A stretch of 64,000 nucleotides of DNA, taken from Pseudomonas sp. MWU13-2100 (GTDB taxonomy: Bacteria; Pseudomonadota; Gammaproteobacteria; Pseudomonadales; Pseudomonadaceae). Of the stretch, positions 45,149 to 54,799 are shown piece by piece. The stretch lies in the NCBI RefSeq assembly GCF_023242365.1, contig NZ_JALLIX010000001.1:62001-126000 (forward strand). Direction: 5' to 3'. The position numbers were made by a program, and so were the translations under genes. The notes under the pieces are model-generated. The model was given only the letters and a program-made list of their open reading frames with translations, was not told where the DNA came from and did no database searches. Numbering within the stretch: position 1 is the stretch's first letter; each line of letters opens with the position of its first letter.

Positions 45149-47548
45149 ATGACCGTCAAAAAGAATATTTCGCTGTTGGTCGCGTCCGCCCTGCTGGGCA
45201 TCCTGATCCTGGGCTCTGTCAGCCTCTACCTGATGGGCGGGGTCAGGACCTTGGCCGGCTATGCCCAGGTCAATACGGTACCGAGCATCGTCCTGCTCGA
45301 CCAGGTGGCCGAGACTCTGGCTGATAACCATGCTCATCAATGGCAGGACCTTTCCGCGTCGCCCGACAGTCGCTCGTTGCGGGCCGACAAGACACAGGCC
45401 TTGGTAACCCAGGCGTTGGATCGTTATCAGCGTGAGTTGATCTCCGATGATCACGACGCGGCGTTGCTCAACAGCCTGCGTGCCCGCCTCGATGAGTACT
45501 ACCTTGGCCTGGAGCGTTTCTCCAGCCTGCTTAAAACCGGCGACCAAGCGGCGGCGCGTGGCGTGTTGCTCGACAGCCAGGCGGCACAAGATAAAGTCAC
45601 CGCGGCCTTGAACGATATGCGTCAGTACAACCTGGAGCTGGGCGGTAAGGCGGCCCAGGCCGCGACCGGGACCGAGCGGACCGCGTTCTACACCATCAGC
45701 CTGGTGGCTGGTGTGACCCTGTTGGTCACCCTCCTCTTGGGTTTTTTCCTGACGCGTGGTCTGTTGCGTGCCCTGGGCGGCGAGCCGGATGAAGTCCGGG
45801 CCCTGAGCGAGCTCCTGGTCGCCGGTCAACTGGATACCGTGACCAGCGGCAAAGGCGCTGCTTCGGGTTTGCTGGGTTCCATGCAGCAACTGAGCGGCAC
45901 TCTGAGCCAGCTGATTACTGAAATGAACCATATGTCAGCCGAACATGATAAGGGCGATATCGAGGTGCAGATCGAGGCTGGCCGCTTCGCCGGAAGCTAC
46001 GGGCAGATGGCCCAAGGGATCAACACCATGGTCAACGGCCATATCAGCGTGAAGAAACAGGCCATGGCCTGCATCAAGTCGATCAGCGAGGGCGACCTGG
46101 GTGCGCCGCTGCAGGCCTTCCCCGGGAAGAAAGCCTTTATCAACGTCACCATCGAACATCTGCGCAGCACGATCATGACCTTGATCGAAGAGATGAACCG
46201 GATGTCGGACCAGCACGAGAAAGGCGACATCGATGTGCAGATCGATGTGCAGAAATTCCAGGGCTCATACCGCCAGATCGCCCAGGGCATCAACGACATG
46301 GTCAACGGCCATATCAGCGTCAAGAAACAAGCGATGGCCTGTATCCGTGCGTTCGGTGAAGGCGACCTGGCGGCCCCCCTGGCCCGTTTCCCCGGCAAGA
46401 AATCCTTCATCAACGATAACATCGAGCAACTGCGCAGCAATATCCAGGCGCTGGTCGAAGACACCCGCCGGCTGAGCGAGGATGCCGTGGTCGGCAAACT
46501 CGATACCCGCGCCGACAGCACTCGTCATCAAGGTGATTTCCGCCGCATCGTCGAGGGGATCAACAGCACACTGGACTCGATCGTTGCCCCGCTCAGCGAG
46601 GCGATGGAAGTCATGGCGGCGTTGTCCAGCGGTGACCTGACCCGCAGCGTCAAGGGGCACTACCAGGGCAGCCTGCAAGACTTGAAAAATTCGGTCAACG
46701 AGACGGTGGGCAAGCTCTCGCAAATCATCGGTGAAGTACGCAGTTCCGCCGATTCACTGTCCAGTGCTTCGGAAGAGATTTCCGCCACCGCGCAAAGCAT
46801 CAGCCAGTCGGCGTCGATGCAGGCCGCGTCAGTCGAGGAAACTTCGGCATCGCTGGAGCAGATGTCGGCATCGATCGCCCAGAATACCGAGAATGCCAAA
46901 GTCACCGATGGCATGGCGGGCAAGGCCACCAAGGAGGCCAGCGAAGGCGGGCAGGCAGTGAAGGACACCGTTTCGGCGATGAAAACCATTGCCGAGAAGA
47001 TCGGTATCGTTGACTCGATTGCCTATCAGACCAATCTGCTGGCGCTCAACGCGGCGATCGAAGCAGCCCGTGCCGGTGAGCATGGCAAGGGCTTTGCGGT
47101 GGTCGCGGCCGAGGTGCGCAAGCTGGCCGAACGGAGCCAGATCGCGGCCCAGGAGATCGGCCAAGTGGCAAAAAACAGCGTCGCCCTGGCCGAGCGCGCC
47201 GGCAGCCTGTTGGATGAAATCGTGCCCTCGATCACCAAGACCTCCGACCTGGTCCAGGAAATTGCCGCCGCCTCCGAAGAGCAGTCGATTGGCTCCGAGC
47301 AGATCAATGGGGCCATGTCGCAGATGAGCCAGATTACCCAGCAGAACGCCTCGGCCTCCGAGGAACTGGCGGCCACGGCGGAGGAAATGAGCAGCCAGGC
47401 CGAGCAGTTGCAGGAACTGATGGGCTTTTTCACCCTGCAGGGCGGTTCGGCGGTCACGCCGGTGCTGCGGGTGGCCCCTTCCAGCCAGCGGGGCATGCAG
47501 GGCAGCGAGCAGGCCCATGAGGGCGGCTTCATTCGCTTCGGGAGTTAA
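45149..47548 (+). CDS. Poly-HAMP methyl-accepting chemotaxis protein
   Basis: This 799-residue receptor has TM1 (about 7-29), a four-helix-bundle-type periplasmic domain (about 30-178), TM2 (about 180-203), and then a long stretch of HAMP-like modules (about 205-530). Two of these are almost identical 90-residue repeats (residues 254-343 and 344-433), with GDI(E/D)VQI, GI.(T/D)[16 protein letters not shown] and (A/G)APL.(A/R)FPGKK in each. The MCP domain follows with tip [21 protein letters not shown], and the end is GGFIRFGS. It is co-transcribed with cheA and the cheW pair and is likely the main receptor of this array. Confidence 0.92.
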   Translation: MTVKKNISLLVASALLGILILGSVSLYLMGGVRTLAGYAQVNTVPSIVLLDQVAETLADNHAHQWQDLSASPDSRSLRADKTQALVTQALDRYQRELISDDHDAALLNSLRARLDEYYLGLERFSSLLKTGDQAAARGVLLDSQAAQDKVTAALNDMRQYNLELGGKAAQAATGTERTAFYTISLVAGVTLLVTLLLGFFLTRGLLRALGGEPDEVRALSELLVAGQLDTVTSGKGAASGLLGSMQQLSGTLSQLITEMNHMSAEHDKGDIEVQIEAGRFAGSYGQMAQGINTMVNGHISVKKQAMACIKSISEGDLGAPLQAFPGKKAFINVTIEHLRSTIMTLIEEMNRMSDQHEKGDIDVQIDVQKFQGSYRQIAQGINDMVNGHISVKKQAMACIRAFGEGDLAAPLARFPGKKSFINDNIEQLRSNIQALVEDTRRLSEDAVVGKLDTRADSTRHQGDFRRIVEGINSTLDSIVAPLSEAMEVMAALSSGDLTRSVKGHYQGSLQDLKNSVNETVGKLSQIIGEVRSSADSLSSASEEISATAQSISQSASMQAASVEETSASLEQMSASIAQNTENAKVTDGMAGKATKEASEGGQAVKDTVSAMKTIAEKIGIVDSIAYQTNLLALNAAIEAARAGEHGKGFAVVAAEVRKLAERSQIAAQEIGQVAKNSVALAERAGSLLDEIVPSITKTSDLVQEIAAASEEQSIGSEQINGAMSQMSQITQQNASASEELAATAEEMSSQAEQLQELMGFFTLQGGSAVTPVLRVAPSSQRGMQGSEQAHEGGFIRFGS
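45908..46447 (+). repeat. 270-base in-frame tandem duplication inside the MCP gene
   Basis: Two 270-base units (45908-46177 and 46178-46447) have high nucleotide identity, e.g. ATGGTCAACGGCCATATCAG occurs at 46028 and again at 46298. They encode successive HAMP-like modules. Confidence 0.85.
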
Positions 47549-47551
47549 GCC

Positions 47552-48064
47552 ATGAATCCAGCAGCCGCCAGCGTCCTTGAACCGGAGGCGCAGAACCCGG
47601 GGGATAGCGAGCCCACGCAGTTCCTGACATTCACCTCGGCCAGGGAGGTTTACGCCATCGATACCTTGTGCGTGCGCGAGATCATCGAGTATGGCCAGGT
47701 CACCCAGGTACCGATGATGCCGGACTTTATCCGCGGGGTGATCAACCTGCGTGGCTCGGTGGTACCGGTGATCGATCTGCAGGCGCGTTTCAGCAGAGGT
47801 ACCACGCAACTGGGCAGTCGCACCTGCATCGTGATCATCGAGGTGTTGCAGGAGGGCGACTCGCAGGTACTGGGCATCGTTGTCGACTCGGTCAGCGAGG
47901 TGATCGAGATCGACCTGGCGGACATCAAGCCGGCCCCGGTGATCGGTAACCGGATCCGTGGGGATTTCATCCGCGGCATGGTCAGGGTCCGGGGTGAGTT
48001 CCTGACCTTGCTGCAAGTCGACCAGGTGCTCTGCGTCAGCGAAATCGCCGGCCAACTGCACTGA
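47552..48064 (+). CDS. cheW: CheW coupling protein 1
   Basis: This 170-residue CheW adaptor links the receptors to CheA. The domain covers about residues 25-165, with YAIDTLCVREIIEYGQVT, PDFIRGVINLRGSVVPVIDL and GIVVDSVSEV conserved. It starts 3 bases after the poly-HAMP receptor gene. A second, different CheW follows. Confidence 0.92.
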   Translation: MNPAAASVLEPEAQNPGDSEPTQFLTFTSAREVYAIDTLCVREIIEYGQVTQVPMMPDFIRGVINLRGSVVPVIDLQARFSRGTTQLGSRTCIVIIEVLQEGDSQVLGIVVDSVSEVIEIDLADIKPAPVIGNRIRGDFIRGMVRVRGEFLTLLQVDQVLCVSEIAGQLH

Positions 48065-48116
48065 GTGCTGTCGATCGGGCGCCGGGCAAGCGGGCGCCTC
48101 TGTCCAATCTTGAGAA

Positions 48117-48142
48117 GGGACTGGCCGTTCACGGCCAGTCCC
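48117..48142 (+). other. Strong intercistronic hairpin between the cheW genes
   Basis: GGGACTGGCCGT-TC-ACGGCCAGTCCC is a perfect 12-base stem with two-base loop. It lies in the 90-base gap between the two cheW genes and next to the second gene's ribosome-binding site (GGGAG); no T run follows. It may stabilise or divide the operon mRNA. Confidence 0.6.
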
Positions 48143-48154
48143 CGGGAGTGAGCC

Positions 48155-48682
48155 ATGTCTGAATCCATTTCGCCGCTGCGGCCCCCACGGGACGCGGTGC
48201 CGACCCAGTACCTGACGTTCAGCCTGGGCCAGGAGATGTTTGCCGTCGGCACCTTGAGTGTTCGCGAGATCGTCGAGTACGGCCCGATTACCGCGCTGCC
48301 GCTGGCGCCGCCGAGCATTCGTGGGGTGACCAACCTGCGTGGCGCGGCGATTCCGGTGCTGGACCTGGGGCTGCGTTTCGGCGGCAGTCTGACGCAGCAG
48401 AGTGCCCGCACCTGCATCGTCATGTTGGAAACCCGCGGGGCGGGCAGTTCCGGCCTGGTGGGTATCATTGTCGACGCGGTCAGCGAGGTGCTGGAGATCG
48501 CCCGGGACCAGATCGAGCCCGCGCCAGCCCTTAATGGACGCCTGAGCCCGGCATTTATCCTGGGCATTGGCAAGCTCAATGGCGGCTTCGTCCTGTTACT
48601 GGACATCGAGCAGATTCTCAACGCGGACGACTGGTCGGCCTTGCAATCCCAGGGTGCCCTGACACAAGGACTGGCCTCATGA
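48155..48682 (+). CDS. cheW: CheW coupling protein 2
   Basis: This 175-residue CheW-like adaptor has FAVGTLSVREIVEYGPIT, PSIRGVTNLRGAAIPVLDLGL and GIIVDAVSEV. It is clearly diverged from the first CheW, so the pair could serve different receptors. Its stop overlaps the cheR start by 4 bases. Confidence 0.92.
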   Translation: MSESISPLRPPRDAVPTQYLTFSLGQEMFAVGTLSVREIVEYGPITALPLAPPSIRGVTNLRGAAIPVLDLGLRFGGSLTQQSARTCIVMLETRGAGSSGLVGIIVDAVSEVLEIARDQIEPAPALNGRLSPAFILGIGKLNGGFVLLLDIEQILNADDWSALQSQGALTQGLAS

Positions 48683-49482
48683 ATGTGATTCTCTCAGACA
48701 ATGAGTTCCAGCAGTTTCGCACGATGATCCGCGAGATCGCCGGCATCAGCATGTCCGACGCGAAGAAACAGTTGATCAGCGGTCGCCTGGCCAAGCGCCT
48801 GCAGTATTTCAAGCTGACCAACTACGGCAGCTATTATCGCTTGCTGACCAAGGACAAGGCCGAGCTGCAGATGGCCGTGGACCTGTTGACCACCAACGAA
48901 ACCTATTTCTTCCGCGAGCCCAGGCACTTTGAATTCCTCAAGGAGGTCATTCTCCCCGAGTTGCGGGGGCAGGCCCCGGTACGGATCTGGAGTGGTGCCT
49001 GCTCCACCGGCGAGGAGCCTTACACCCTGGCCATGGTCCTGGCCGACAGCCTGGGCTCGCGGCCATGGGAGATTCTCGCCTCGGATATCAGCACGCGTGT
49101 GCTCGACAAGGCCCGCACCGGACGTTATCCGCTGGATGCCACCAAGGGCATCCCCGAAGCGCTGCTGAACAAGTACTGCTTCAAGGGCGTCGGTAGCAAT
49201 TCCGGCATTTTCATGGTGGATCCGGCGCTGGCGTCGCGTATCGACTTCACTTCGCTCAATCTGAACACCCCGATTCCCGCGGTGGGCCAGTTCGACGTGA
49301 TTTTCCTGCGCAACGTGATGATCTACTTCGACAACCAGACCAAGTCCCAGGTGGTGCAGCGCTTGCTCAAGCACCTCAAGCCTGGTGGTTATTTCGTCAT
49401 TAGCCATTCGGAGAGCCTGAATGGAATCACCGATGATGTGCAGTTGGTCAAACCTTCCATCTACCGCAAGCCCGCGGCCTGA
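48679..49482 (+). CDS. cheR: Chemoreceptor methyltransferase CheR
   Basis: CheR methylates glutamates of the receptors with SAM. The 267-residue protein has the N-terminal helical domain (about 1-75) and a SAM-binding domain with WSGACSTGEEPYTLAM and FDVIFLRNVMIYFD. There is no TPR extension. The start overlaps cheW by ATGA. Confidence 0.94.
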   Translation: MNVILSDNEFQQFRTMIREIAGISMSDAKKQLISGRLAKRLQYFKLTNYGSYYRLLTKDKAELQMAVDLLTTNETYFFREPRHFEFLKEVILPELRGQAPVRIWSGACSTGEEPYTLAMVLADSLGSRPWEILASDISTRVLDKARTGRYPLDATKGIPEALLNKYCFKGVGSNSGIFMVDPALASRIDFTSLNLNTPIPAVGQFDVIFLRNVMIYFDNQTKSQVVQRLLKHLKPGGYFVISHSESLNGITDDVQLVKPSIYRKPAA

Positions 49483-49996
49483 TGCGCCCGAGGTGGTAGA
49501 ACGCTTCCTGCAGCCCGGTGAAGTGGTGTTCGGTGGCCGGCAACTGCGGCTGCGTACCTTGTTGGGGTCCTGCGTAGCCCTGGTGATGTGGCATCCACAG
49601 CGCTTGCTGGGGGGGATGTGTCATTACATGTTGCCTTTGCGGCACGGGCGCGATAGCGGTGATTTGAACGGGCGTTATGCGGCCGATGCGCTGGCGCTGT
49701 TGTTGACCTTCATTCGCCAGGCCGAGGCGCGACCCGAGCAGTTTGTCGTCAGCGTCTTTGGTGGTGGCGACATGTTTCCCAGTGTCCGACGCCACGGCGG
49801 TGTCGGCATCGGCGAGTTGAATGTGAATGCCGCCCAGCGTTTGATCAAGGCCCATGGCCTGCACTGCGAGGTGTATCACGTCGGCGGCCAGGGCTATCGC
49901 AGCCTGGTGTTCGATGTCGCCAGCGGTCGCCTGCAACTCAACCATACGGACTCGGCCCCGGGTTCGGTCGAGTCCCCGAGGAGTCGTGCAAGATGA
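49421..49996 (+). CDS. cheD: Chemoreceptor glutamine deamidase CheD
   Basis: CheD deamidates receptor glutamines. The core (about residues 25-185) has the catalytic Cys in [12 protein letters not shown] and the His in GGMCHYMLP. The start ATG at 49421 overlaps cheR by 62 bases and is supported by GGAGAG five bases upstream; in-frame ATG codons at 49433 and 49436 and a GTG at 49493 are alternatives. The stop overlaps cheB by ATGA. Confidence 0.9.
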   Translation: MESPMMCSWSNLPSTASPRPDAPEVVERFLQPGEVVFGGRQLRLRTLLGSCVALVMWHPQRLLGGMCHYMLPLRHGRDSGDLNGRYAADALALLLTFIRQAEARPEQFVVSVFGGGDMFPSVRRHGGVGIGELNVNAAQRLIKAHGLHCEVYHVGGQGYRSLVFDVASGRLQLNHTDSAPGSVESPRSRAR

Positions 49997-51057
49997 CGGA
50001 TATCAAGGTATTGATTGTCGACGACTCGGCGGTGGTGCGTCAGGTCTTGAGCGCGACCCTGGGTCAGGCCAGCGGGATTGAGGTCATCGGTGTCGCGGCC
50101 GATCCGGTGTTCGCCATGGAGAAAATGAGCAAGCAGTGGCCGGATGTGATCGTGCTGGACGTGGAGATGCCGCGCATGGACGGCATCACGTTTCTGAAAA
50201 AACTCATGGCCGAACGTCCGACACCGGTGGTGATCTGCTCGACCCTGACCGAGAAGGGCGCCAAGACCACCTTGCAGGCCCTGGCGGCGGGGGCGGTGAG
50301 CATTGTCACCAAGCCCCAGTCCAACCTGCGTCAGTTCCTGAGCGAGAGTGCCGATGAACTGATACATGCGGTCAGGGCCGCGGCCAAGGCCAATATGAGG
50401 CGGGTCCTGGCTCCTCAAGTGCCGTCCAGACTCACGGCCGATGCGATCTTGCCGGCGGGCAGCACGGCCATGGCGCATACGAGCGAAAGCATCGTTGCCA
50501 TCGGCACTTCCACCGGCGGCACCCAGGCCCTGGAGCAGGTGCTCCGGGTTTTGCCCCGGGTCTGCCCGGGAATTGTCATCGTCCAGCACATGCCGGAAAA
50601 ATTTACCGCTGCCTTTGCCGAACGCCTCAACCAGATCAGCGAGATCGAAGTCCGCGAGGCCAGGCACGGTGATCGGGTGATGCCCGGGCGGGCGTTGATC
50701 GCGCCCGGGGGCCGTCATATGCTGGTCAAGCGCAACGGCGCGCAGTATCAGGTGGATATCGTCGACGGCCCTCCCGTCAGCCGGCACCGGCCCTCGGTCG
50801 ATGTACTGTTCCGCTCGGTCGCCCGGGGCGCCGGCAGCAATGCCCTGGGAATCATCATGACCGGCATGGGCGATGACGGCGCCCGGGGTTTGAAGGAGAT
50901 GCGCGAGGCCGGCGCCAGGACCCTCGGGCAGGATGAAGCGTCTTGCGTGGTTTACGGGATGCCGCGGGAGGCGTTCAAGCTCGGGGCGGTCGAGCGGGAG
51001 TTGCCGCTGGAGCAGATCGCCGACGCGATCCTCGGCAGTGGCGGGCGCGCTCGCTGA
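49993..51057 (+). CDS. cheB: Chemoreceptor methylesterase CheB
   Basis: CheB removes methyl groups from the receptors. The 354-residue protein has a receiver (phospho-Asp in [12 protein letters not shown], about residue 56) and a methylesterase domain with the triad Ser (AIGTSTGGT), His ([14 protein letters not shown]) and Asp ([11 protein letters not shown]). It ends the chemotaxis operon. Confidence 0.95.
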   Translation: MTDIKVLIVDDSAVVRQVLSATLGQASGIEVIGVAADPVFAMEKMSKQWPDVIVLDVEMPRMDGITFLKKLMAERPTPVVICSTLTEKGAKTTLQALAAGAVSIVTKPQSNLRQFLSESADELIHAVRAAAKANMRRVLAPQVPSRLTADAILPAGSTAMAHTSESIVAIGTSTGGTQALEQVLRVLPRVCPGIVIVQHMPEKFTAAFAERLNQISEIEVREARHGDRVMPGRALIAPGGRHMLVKRNGAQYQVDIVDGPPVSRHRPSVDVLFRSVARGAGSNALGIIMTGMGDDGARGLKEMREAGARTLGQDEASCVVYGMPREAFKLGAVERELPLEQIADAILGSGGRAR

Positions 51058-51072
51058 GGGCCGCGGGCCGGC

Positions 51073-51702
51073 TCAGACCAGCCCCTGGCTCAGGGCGTAG
51101 CGCACCAGATCGGTGCTATTGGTGAAGCACATTTTCTCCATCAGGCGGGTCTTGTGGGTGCTCACGGTCTTGTTGCTGATCACCAATTGTTCGGCGATCT
51201 GATTGACGCTAAGGCCCTGTGCCAGCATGCGCAGAATCTGGAATTCCCGTGCCGAAAGCGTTTGCGACGGGCTTTCGGGGGACAGGCCGCTGCTTTGCAG
51301 GGCGATCTGTTCCGCCAGTTCCGGGTCGAGGTAGCGGCCACCGCCGCTGACCTTGCGGATGGCGGCCAGCAGGGTCTCCGGATCGTGGTCCTTGGTCATG
51401 TAGCCCGAGGCCCCCGCGCGCAGCGCACGCTGGGCGATGTGGGCTTCGTTGTGCATGCTCAGGATCAGTATCGGCAGCTTGGGATAGTGGGCGTGGATAC
51501 GTCCGATCAGATCCTCGCCGCTGCTTCCGGGCATGGTCATGTCGAGCAGCAGCATGTCGATCTCGGTGTGGCGCAGCAGGTCGAGGACCTGGGCACCGTT
51601 TTCCGCTTCGGTCACCACGCAAAAATCCTTGACCAGGGCGAACAGCTGCTTGAGGCCTTCGCGCATTATTCTGTGGTCGTCAGCTACCATCAATCGGATC
51701 AT
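51073..51702 (-). CDS. NarL/RcsB-type response regulator
   Basis: This 209-residue transcription factor has a receiver (VADDHRIMREGL, phospho-Asp in MLLLDMTMPG near residue 54, conserved Lys in YMTKD) and a LuxR-type helix-turn-helix (SAREFQILRMLAQGLSVNQIA, ISNKTVSTHKTRLMEKM). Its gene overlaps the histidine-kinase gene by 4 bases. The operon runs convergent to the chemotaxis operon. Its DNA targets are unknown; the TAGGGA boxes near 40.2 and 40.9 kb are candidates. Confidence 0.93.
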   Translation of the reverse strand: MIRLMVADDHRIMREGLKQLFALVKDFCVVTEAENGAQVLDLLRHTEIDMLLLDMTMPGSSGEDLIGRIHAHYPKLPILILSMHNEAHIAQRALRAGASGYMTKDHDPETLLAAIRKVSGGGRYLDPELAEQIALQSSGLSPESPSQTLSAREFQILRMLAQGLSVNQIAEQLVISNKTVSTHKTRLMEKMCFTNSTDLVRYALSQGLV

Positions 51703-54443
51703 GAGTTGCGGGTCCTTGAGTCGGGTACCTTCAGCTGCACCGTGGTGCCGCCGCCGATCTTGCTGGAAATCTGGGTGGTGCCCCCCAGGGTCAGGCCGCG
51801 CTCGCGCATGCCCAGCAGTCCGAGGGTTTTGCCGGAGAGCCCACGTTGCTCAAAACCCTTGCCGTTGTCGGTGATCTCCAACGACCAGCCTCTGGCGGTT
51901 GTTTCGAGGGTCACCGTGACCCGGGTCGCCTGGGCGTGGCGGGCGATGTTGGTCAGCGATTCCTGGGCGATCCGAAAGGCCGCCGTGGCGGAGGCATCTT
52001 CCAGTTGCACAGGGTGCCGGGGGAGTTGCAGGTCGCAGGCGATGCCCCATTGTTGCCTGAACGTATCGGTCAGCCACTCCAGGGCGGCCACCAGCCCCAT
52101 GTTGAGGATCGACGGCCGCAGGCTGGTGGAGATGTTCCTCACCACCTGGACCGTCTGATCGATCAATTGCAGCAGGCGCGTGACCTGCTCGCCGAGCAGC
52201 GGCACTTGCTCGCCGAACTGAAAGCGCAACAGTGAAGTGCCCATGCGGATCGCTGTCAGGTGCTGCCCCAACTCATCATGAATTTCCTGGGCGATCAACT
52301 TGCGCTCCTCTTCCCGGGCACTTTCACGGCTGGACATCAGTTGCCGGAGTTGATTGTTCAGCGTGGCCAGGCGTCGCTCGGCCACTCGTAGCTTGGAGAT
52401 ATCACGGACCACTGCCAGTACGGTGCTGATCCGTCCCTGGACGTCCTGTTCCGGAACCAGGCTGATGTGGTAGACCCGTTGCAGGCGTTGGCGCCCGTCG
52501 AGCAGGTACTCGTACTCCATCGGCAGGCCGTTTTCCACCGCCTCGATCAGCGCGTCCTGGAGCAGCTGGCTTTGCAGGTTGCGTGGCAGTATTTGCAGCA
52601 GGCGTTTGTGCAACAACCTGGCCTTGGGCCGGTCAAGCCATCTTTCCAGCGCCGGATTGATGAACAGCACTTTCCCAGATGGACTCAGGCGAGCGATACC
52701 ATCGGGGGAGTTTTCCACCAGGGTGCCGATTTCCTGTTGGCGGGCTCGCTCATTGCGCTGGATTTCCTTCAGATCGGTGATATTTCGGGCAATGCATACC
52801 ATGCGGTGCAGACGACCGTTGGCGTCGGCGATCGGTACCAGGTTGAAATGGATAACGAACGAGCGCGCGCCACAGGGCAGGTGGGCATCGAGCTCAATGG
52901 GCGCACCGACGGCGATGCAGTGTTGGCAGATAGCGTCGACCACTTGTGCGGCTTCGCTCGGTAGCCACTGCTCCAGTGATTGCCCTATCAGGTCCCCATG
53001 GCTTCTGGCGAGCATCTGGCAGAGTATCGGATTGGCCTCCAGGCAACTGAGGCGCTGGTCGGCATCGATGGACAGCAGGCAGAGCATGTCCTGGGTGTGA
53101 TCGAAGACTTCGCGATAACGGCGTTCGCTTTGCGCAAGGTTGTCCAGGGCCGAGCAACGCTCCCAGGCAATGGAACCTATATGACTGGCCATCTGCGCAT
53201 GCTTGCGCTCTTGTTCATGGAGGAGGTGTTCGCCGTTGGTAAACAGGACGATGACTCCAAGTGTCTGGCCTGCGCTGTTGACTACCGGTTCCAGCCAGCA
53301 GCCCCGATATCCGGCCAGCAGGGCCGGCGCGCTGAAGCTCAGTAGCGTGGCCTCGGTCCGCAGGTCATCGATCAGCCGGCGTCGCTCGAAGAATCCTGGA
53401 AAGCGCTTCAGGTCCGCGGCCAGGCAGGCCTGGAGCGACTGCGGGGCAGCGGCTGGCGGAGCCAGGTTGTCGCCGTCGGGCTCTGCCTTGAAGGCGATCG
53501 CATTACGAAAGTCCGGTGCCAGTACCTCCAGATAGGTGCTCAACAGAGGCAGCACGGTACGCAACGCACCGTCGGTGATCATCACCTGGAAAATCGCCGA
53601 GCGGGCATTCTCTGCCCGTTCCTGTTGTCGCAAAGAACTCACATTCTGGGCCATGACCAGGATTCCGGAGATCTCCGCGTTTTCATCGTGCTCCGTCGTC
53701 AGGCTGCAGAGGAACGCCACGGAGCGCCCCGAGTAGGAGTCCTTGCTTTCCAGCAATTGGGTGGCCGGGATACCGGTGGACAGGGTGTGTTGCAGATGGG
53801 CGCGAAACACCTCATCGATCGGTTGCGCGTGAGGGCCTTGGGACGACATGTGTTCGATGTCGGGGACATCGGGAAAGCCCCGGGTGCGTTCGAACTCGGG
53901 GTTGGCGTAGATGCGTTGTCCAAGCCGGTTGTAGCGCAGGATGATATTGGGCGAGTTCTGCGCCAGGGAACGGTACTTCTGTTCGTTGCTCAACAGGGCC
54001 TGGCGCAAGGCCAGGTGTTCGCTGATGTCCTCGAGTTGGGACACGAAGTAGAGGGCTTCGCCTTTCTGGTCGCGGGCAACGCCGATGGTCAAACGTGCCC
54101 ACAGCGCGCTGCCGTCCTTGCGCAGGTAGCGTTTTTCCAGGGTGACGCTTGAGCACTGGCCCTGGACCAGCCGGGGTATTTCGTCCCGGCCCGCCTGCAG
54201 GTCGTCCGGGTGGGTCAGTTGCTGGAACGAGGTACGGCGCAATTCTGCTTCGGTATAGCCGAGCATCCGGCAGAGCATCTGGTTCGCGGCAATCCATTCG
54301 CCACTCAGGCGCAACAAGGCCAGGCCGGTGCCGGCGGAGTCGAAGGCCAAGCGATAGTCTTGCTCGGCGGGCCCCGGCAACAGTACTTCGGTTTGGTCAG
54401 GGCCTTGCGTGGGAGCGAGCTCTGCTGTAACGGCTGAGTCCAT
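51699..54443 (-). CDS. Soluble multi-PAS/GAF histidine kinase (HisKA_3)
   Basis: The 914-residue kinase has no transmembrane segment and so senses cytoplasmic signals. The order seems to be PAS (about 25-145), PAS (about 150-265), GAF-like (about 280-430), PAS (about 440-560), PAS (about 575-690), a HisKA_3 phospho-acceptor domain (LIAQEIHDELGQHLTAIRM) and a NarX-type ATPase domain (DNGKGFEQ, GKTLGLLGMRERG). It is the cognate kinase of the NarL-type regulator that overlaps it. The ligand or redox cofactor is not evident. The first ATG of the frame was used as start. Confidence 0.9.
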   Translation of the reverse strand: MDSAVTAELAPTQGPDQTEVLLPGPAEQDYRLAFDSAGTGLALLRLSGEWIAANQMLCRMLGYTEAELRRTSFQQLTHPDDLQAGRDEIPRLVQGQCSSVTLEKRYLRKDGSALWARLTIGVARDQKGEALYFVSQLEDISEHLALRQALLSNEQKYRSLAQNSPNIILRYNRLGQRIYANPEFERTRGFPDVPDIEHMSSQGPHAQPIDEVFRAHLQHTLSTGIPATQLLESKDSYSGRSVAFLCSLTTEHDENAEISGILVMAQNVSSLRQQERAENARSAIFQVMITDGALRTVLPLLSTYLEVLAPDFRNAIAFKAEPDGDNLAPPAAAPQSLQACLAADLKRFPGFFERRRLIDDLRTEATLLSFSAPALLAGYRGCWLEPVVNSAGQTLGVIVLFTNGEHLLHEQERKHAQMASHIGSIAWERCSALDNLAQSERRYREVFDHTQDMLCLLSIDADQRLSCLEANPILCQMLARSHGDLIGQSLEQWLPSEAAQVVDAICQHCIAVGAPIELDAHLPCGARSFVIHFNLVPIADANGRLHRMVCIARNITDLKEIQRNERARQQEIGTLVENSPDGIARLSPSGKVLFINPALERWLDRPKARLLHKRLLQILPRNLQSQLLQDALIEAVENGLPMEYEYLLDGRQRLQRVYHISLVPEQDVQGRISTVLAVVRDISKLRVAERRLATLNNQLRQLMSSRESAREEERKLIAQEIHDELGQHLTAIRMGTSLLRFQFGEQVPLLGEQVTRLLQLIDQTVQVVRNISTSLRPSILNMGLVAALEWLTDTFRQQWGIACDLQLPRHPVQLEDASATAAFRIAQESLTNIARHAQATRVTVTLETTARGWSLEITDNGKGFEQRGLSGKTLGLLGMRERGLTLGGTTQISSKIGGGTTVQLKVPDSRTRNS

Positions 54444-54799
54444 TCGCCTTTCTCCCGGTTATTTTGCCTGGAGCATAGCGCAAGCGCCCGGCAGTATGAA
54501 CACTCGTCCGGTCAGGGGCACGGCGCCGCCGATCAGCGCCTGATCCTCGCCGGCACGCGAGCGGATTGCGGCATCAGCTCTTTGCCGACGGAAGGACATT
54601 TGACCGCCTGGACAAACGGCTAAGGTAGGAGCGGATTGATGTCAATGTGATGCTATGTTGTTGATTGCACGCCGTCGACGATCTCGATGAAAGCCGCCGC
54701 GCTTTTGAGGGGCCGACCGCGCAGGTGGATTTGGTGTGCTTTTGCCGGTATCGACAGCGCCCGTTCCGACGGGACACTGGCCATGGGAGTGACGGATTT
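54444..54799. promoter_or_regulatory. Gap between the kinase gene and the HD-GYP regulator gene
   Basis: This 356-base divergent region should contain promoters for both directions. The HD-GYP frame is open 45 codons upstream but that part has no receiver similarity. No TAGGGA box, repeat or small gene was seen. Confidence 0.4.

Noticed and set aside
54560..54610. A sigma-54 promoter before the HD-GYP gene (GGCATCAGCTCTTTGC)
   Set aside because: The GG to GC spacing is 12 instead of 10 bases and the flanks do not match the consensus.
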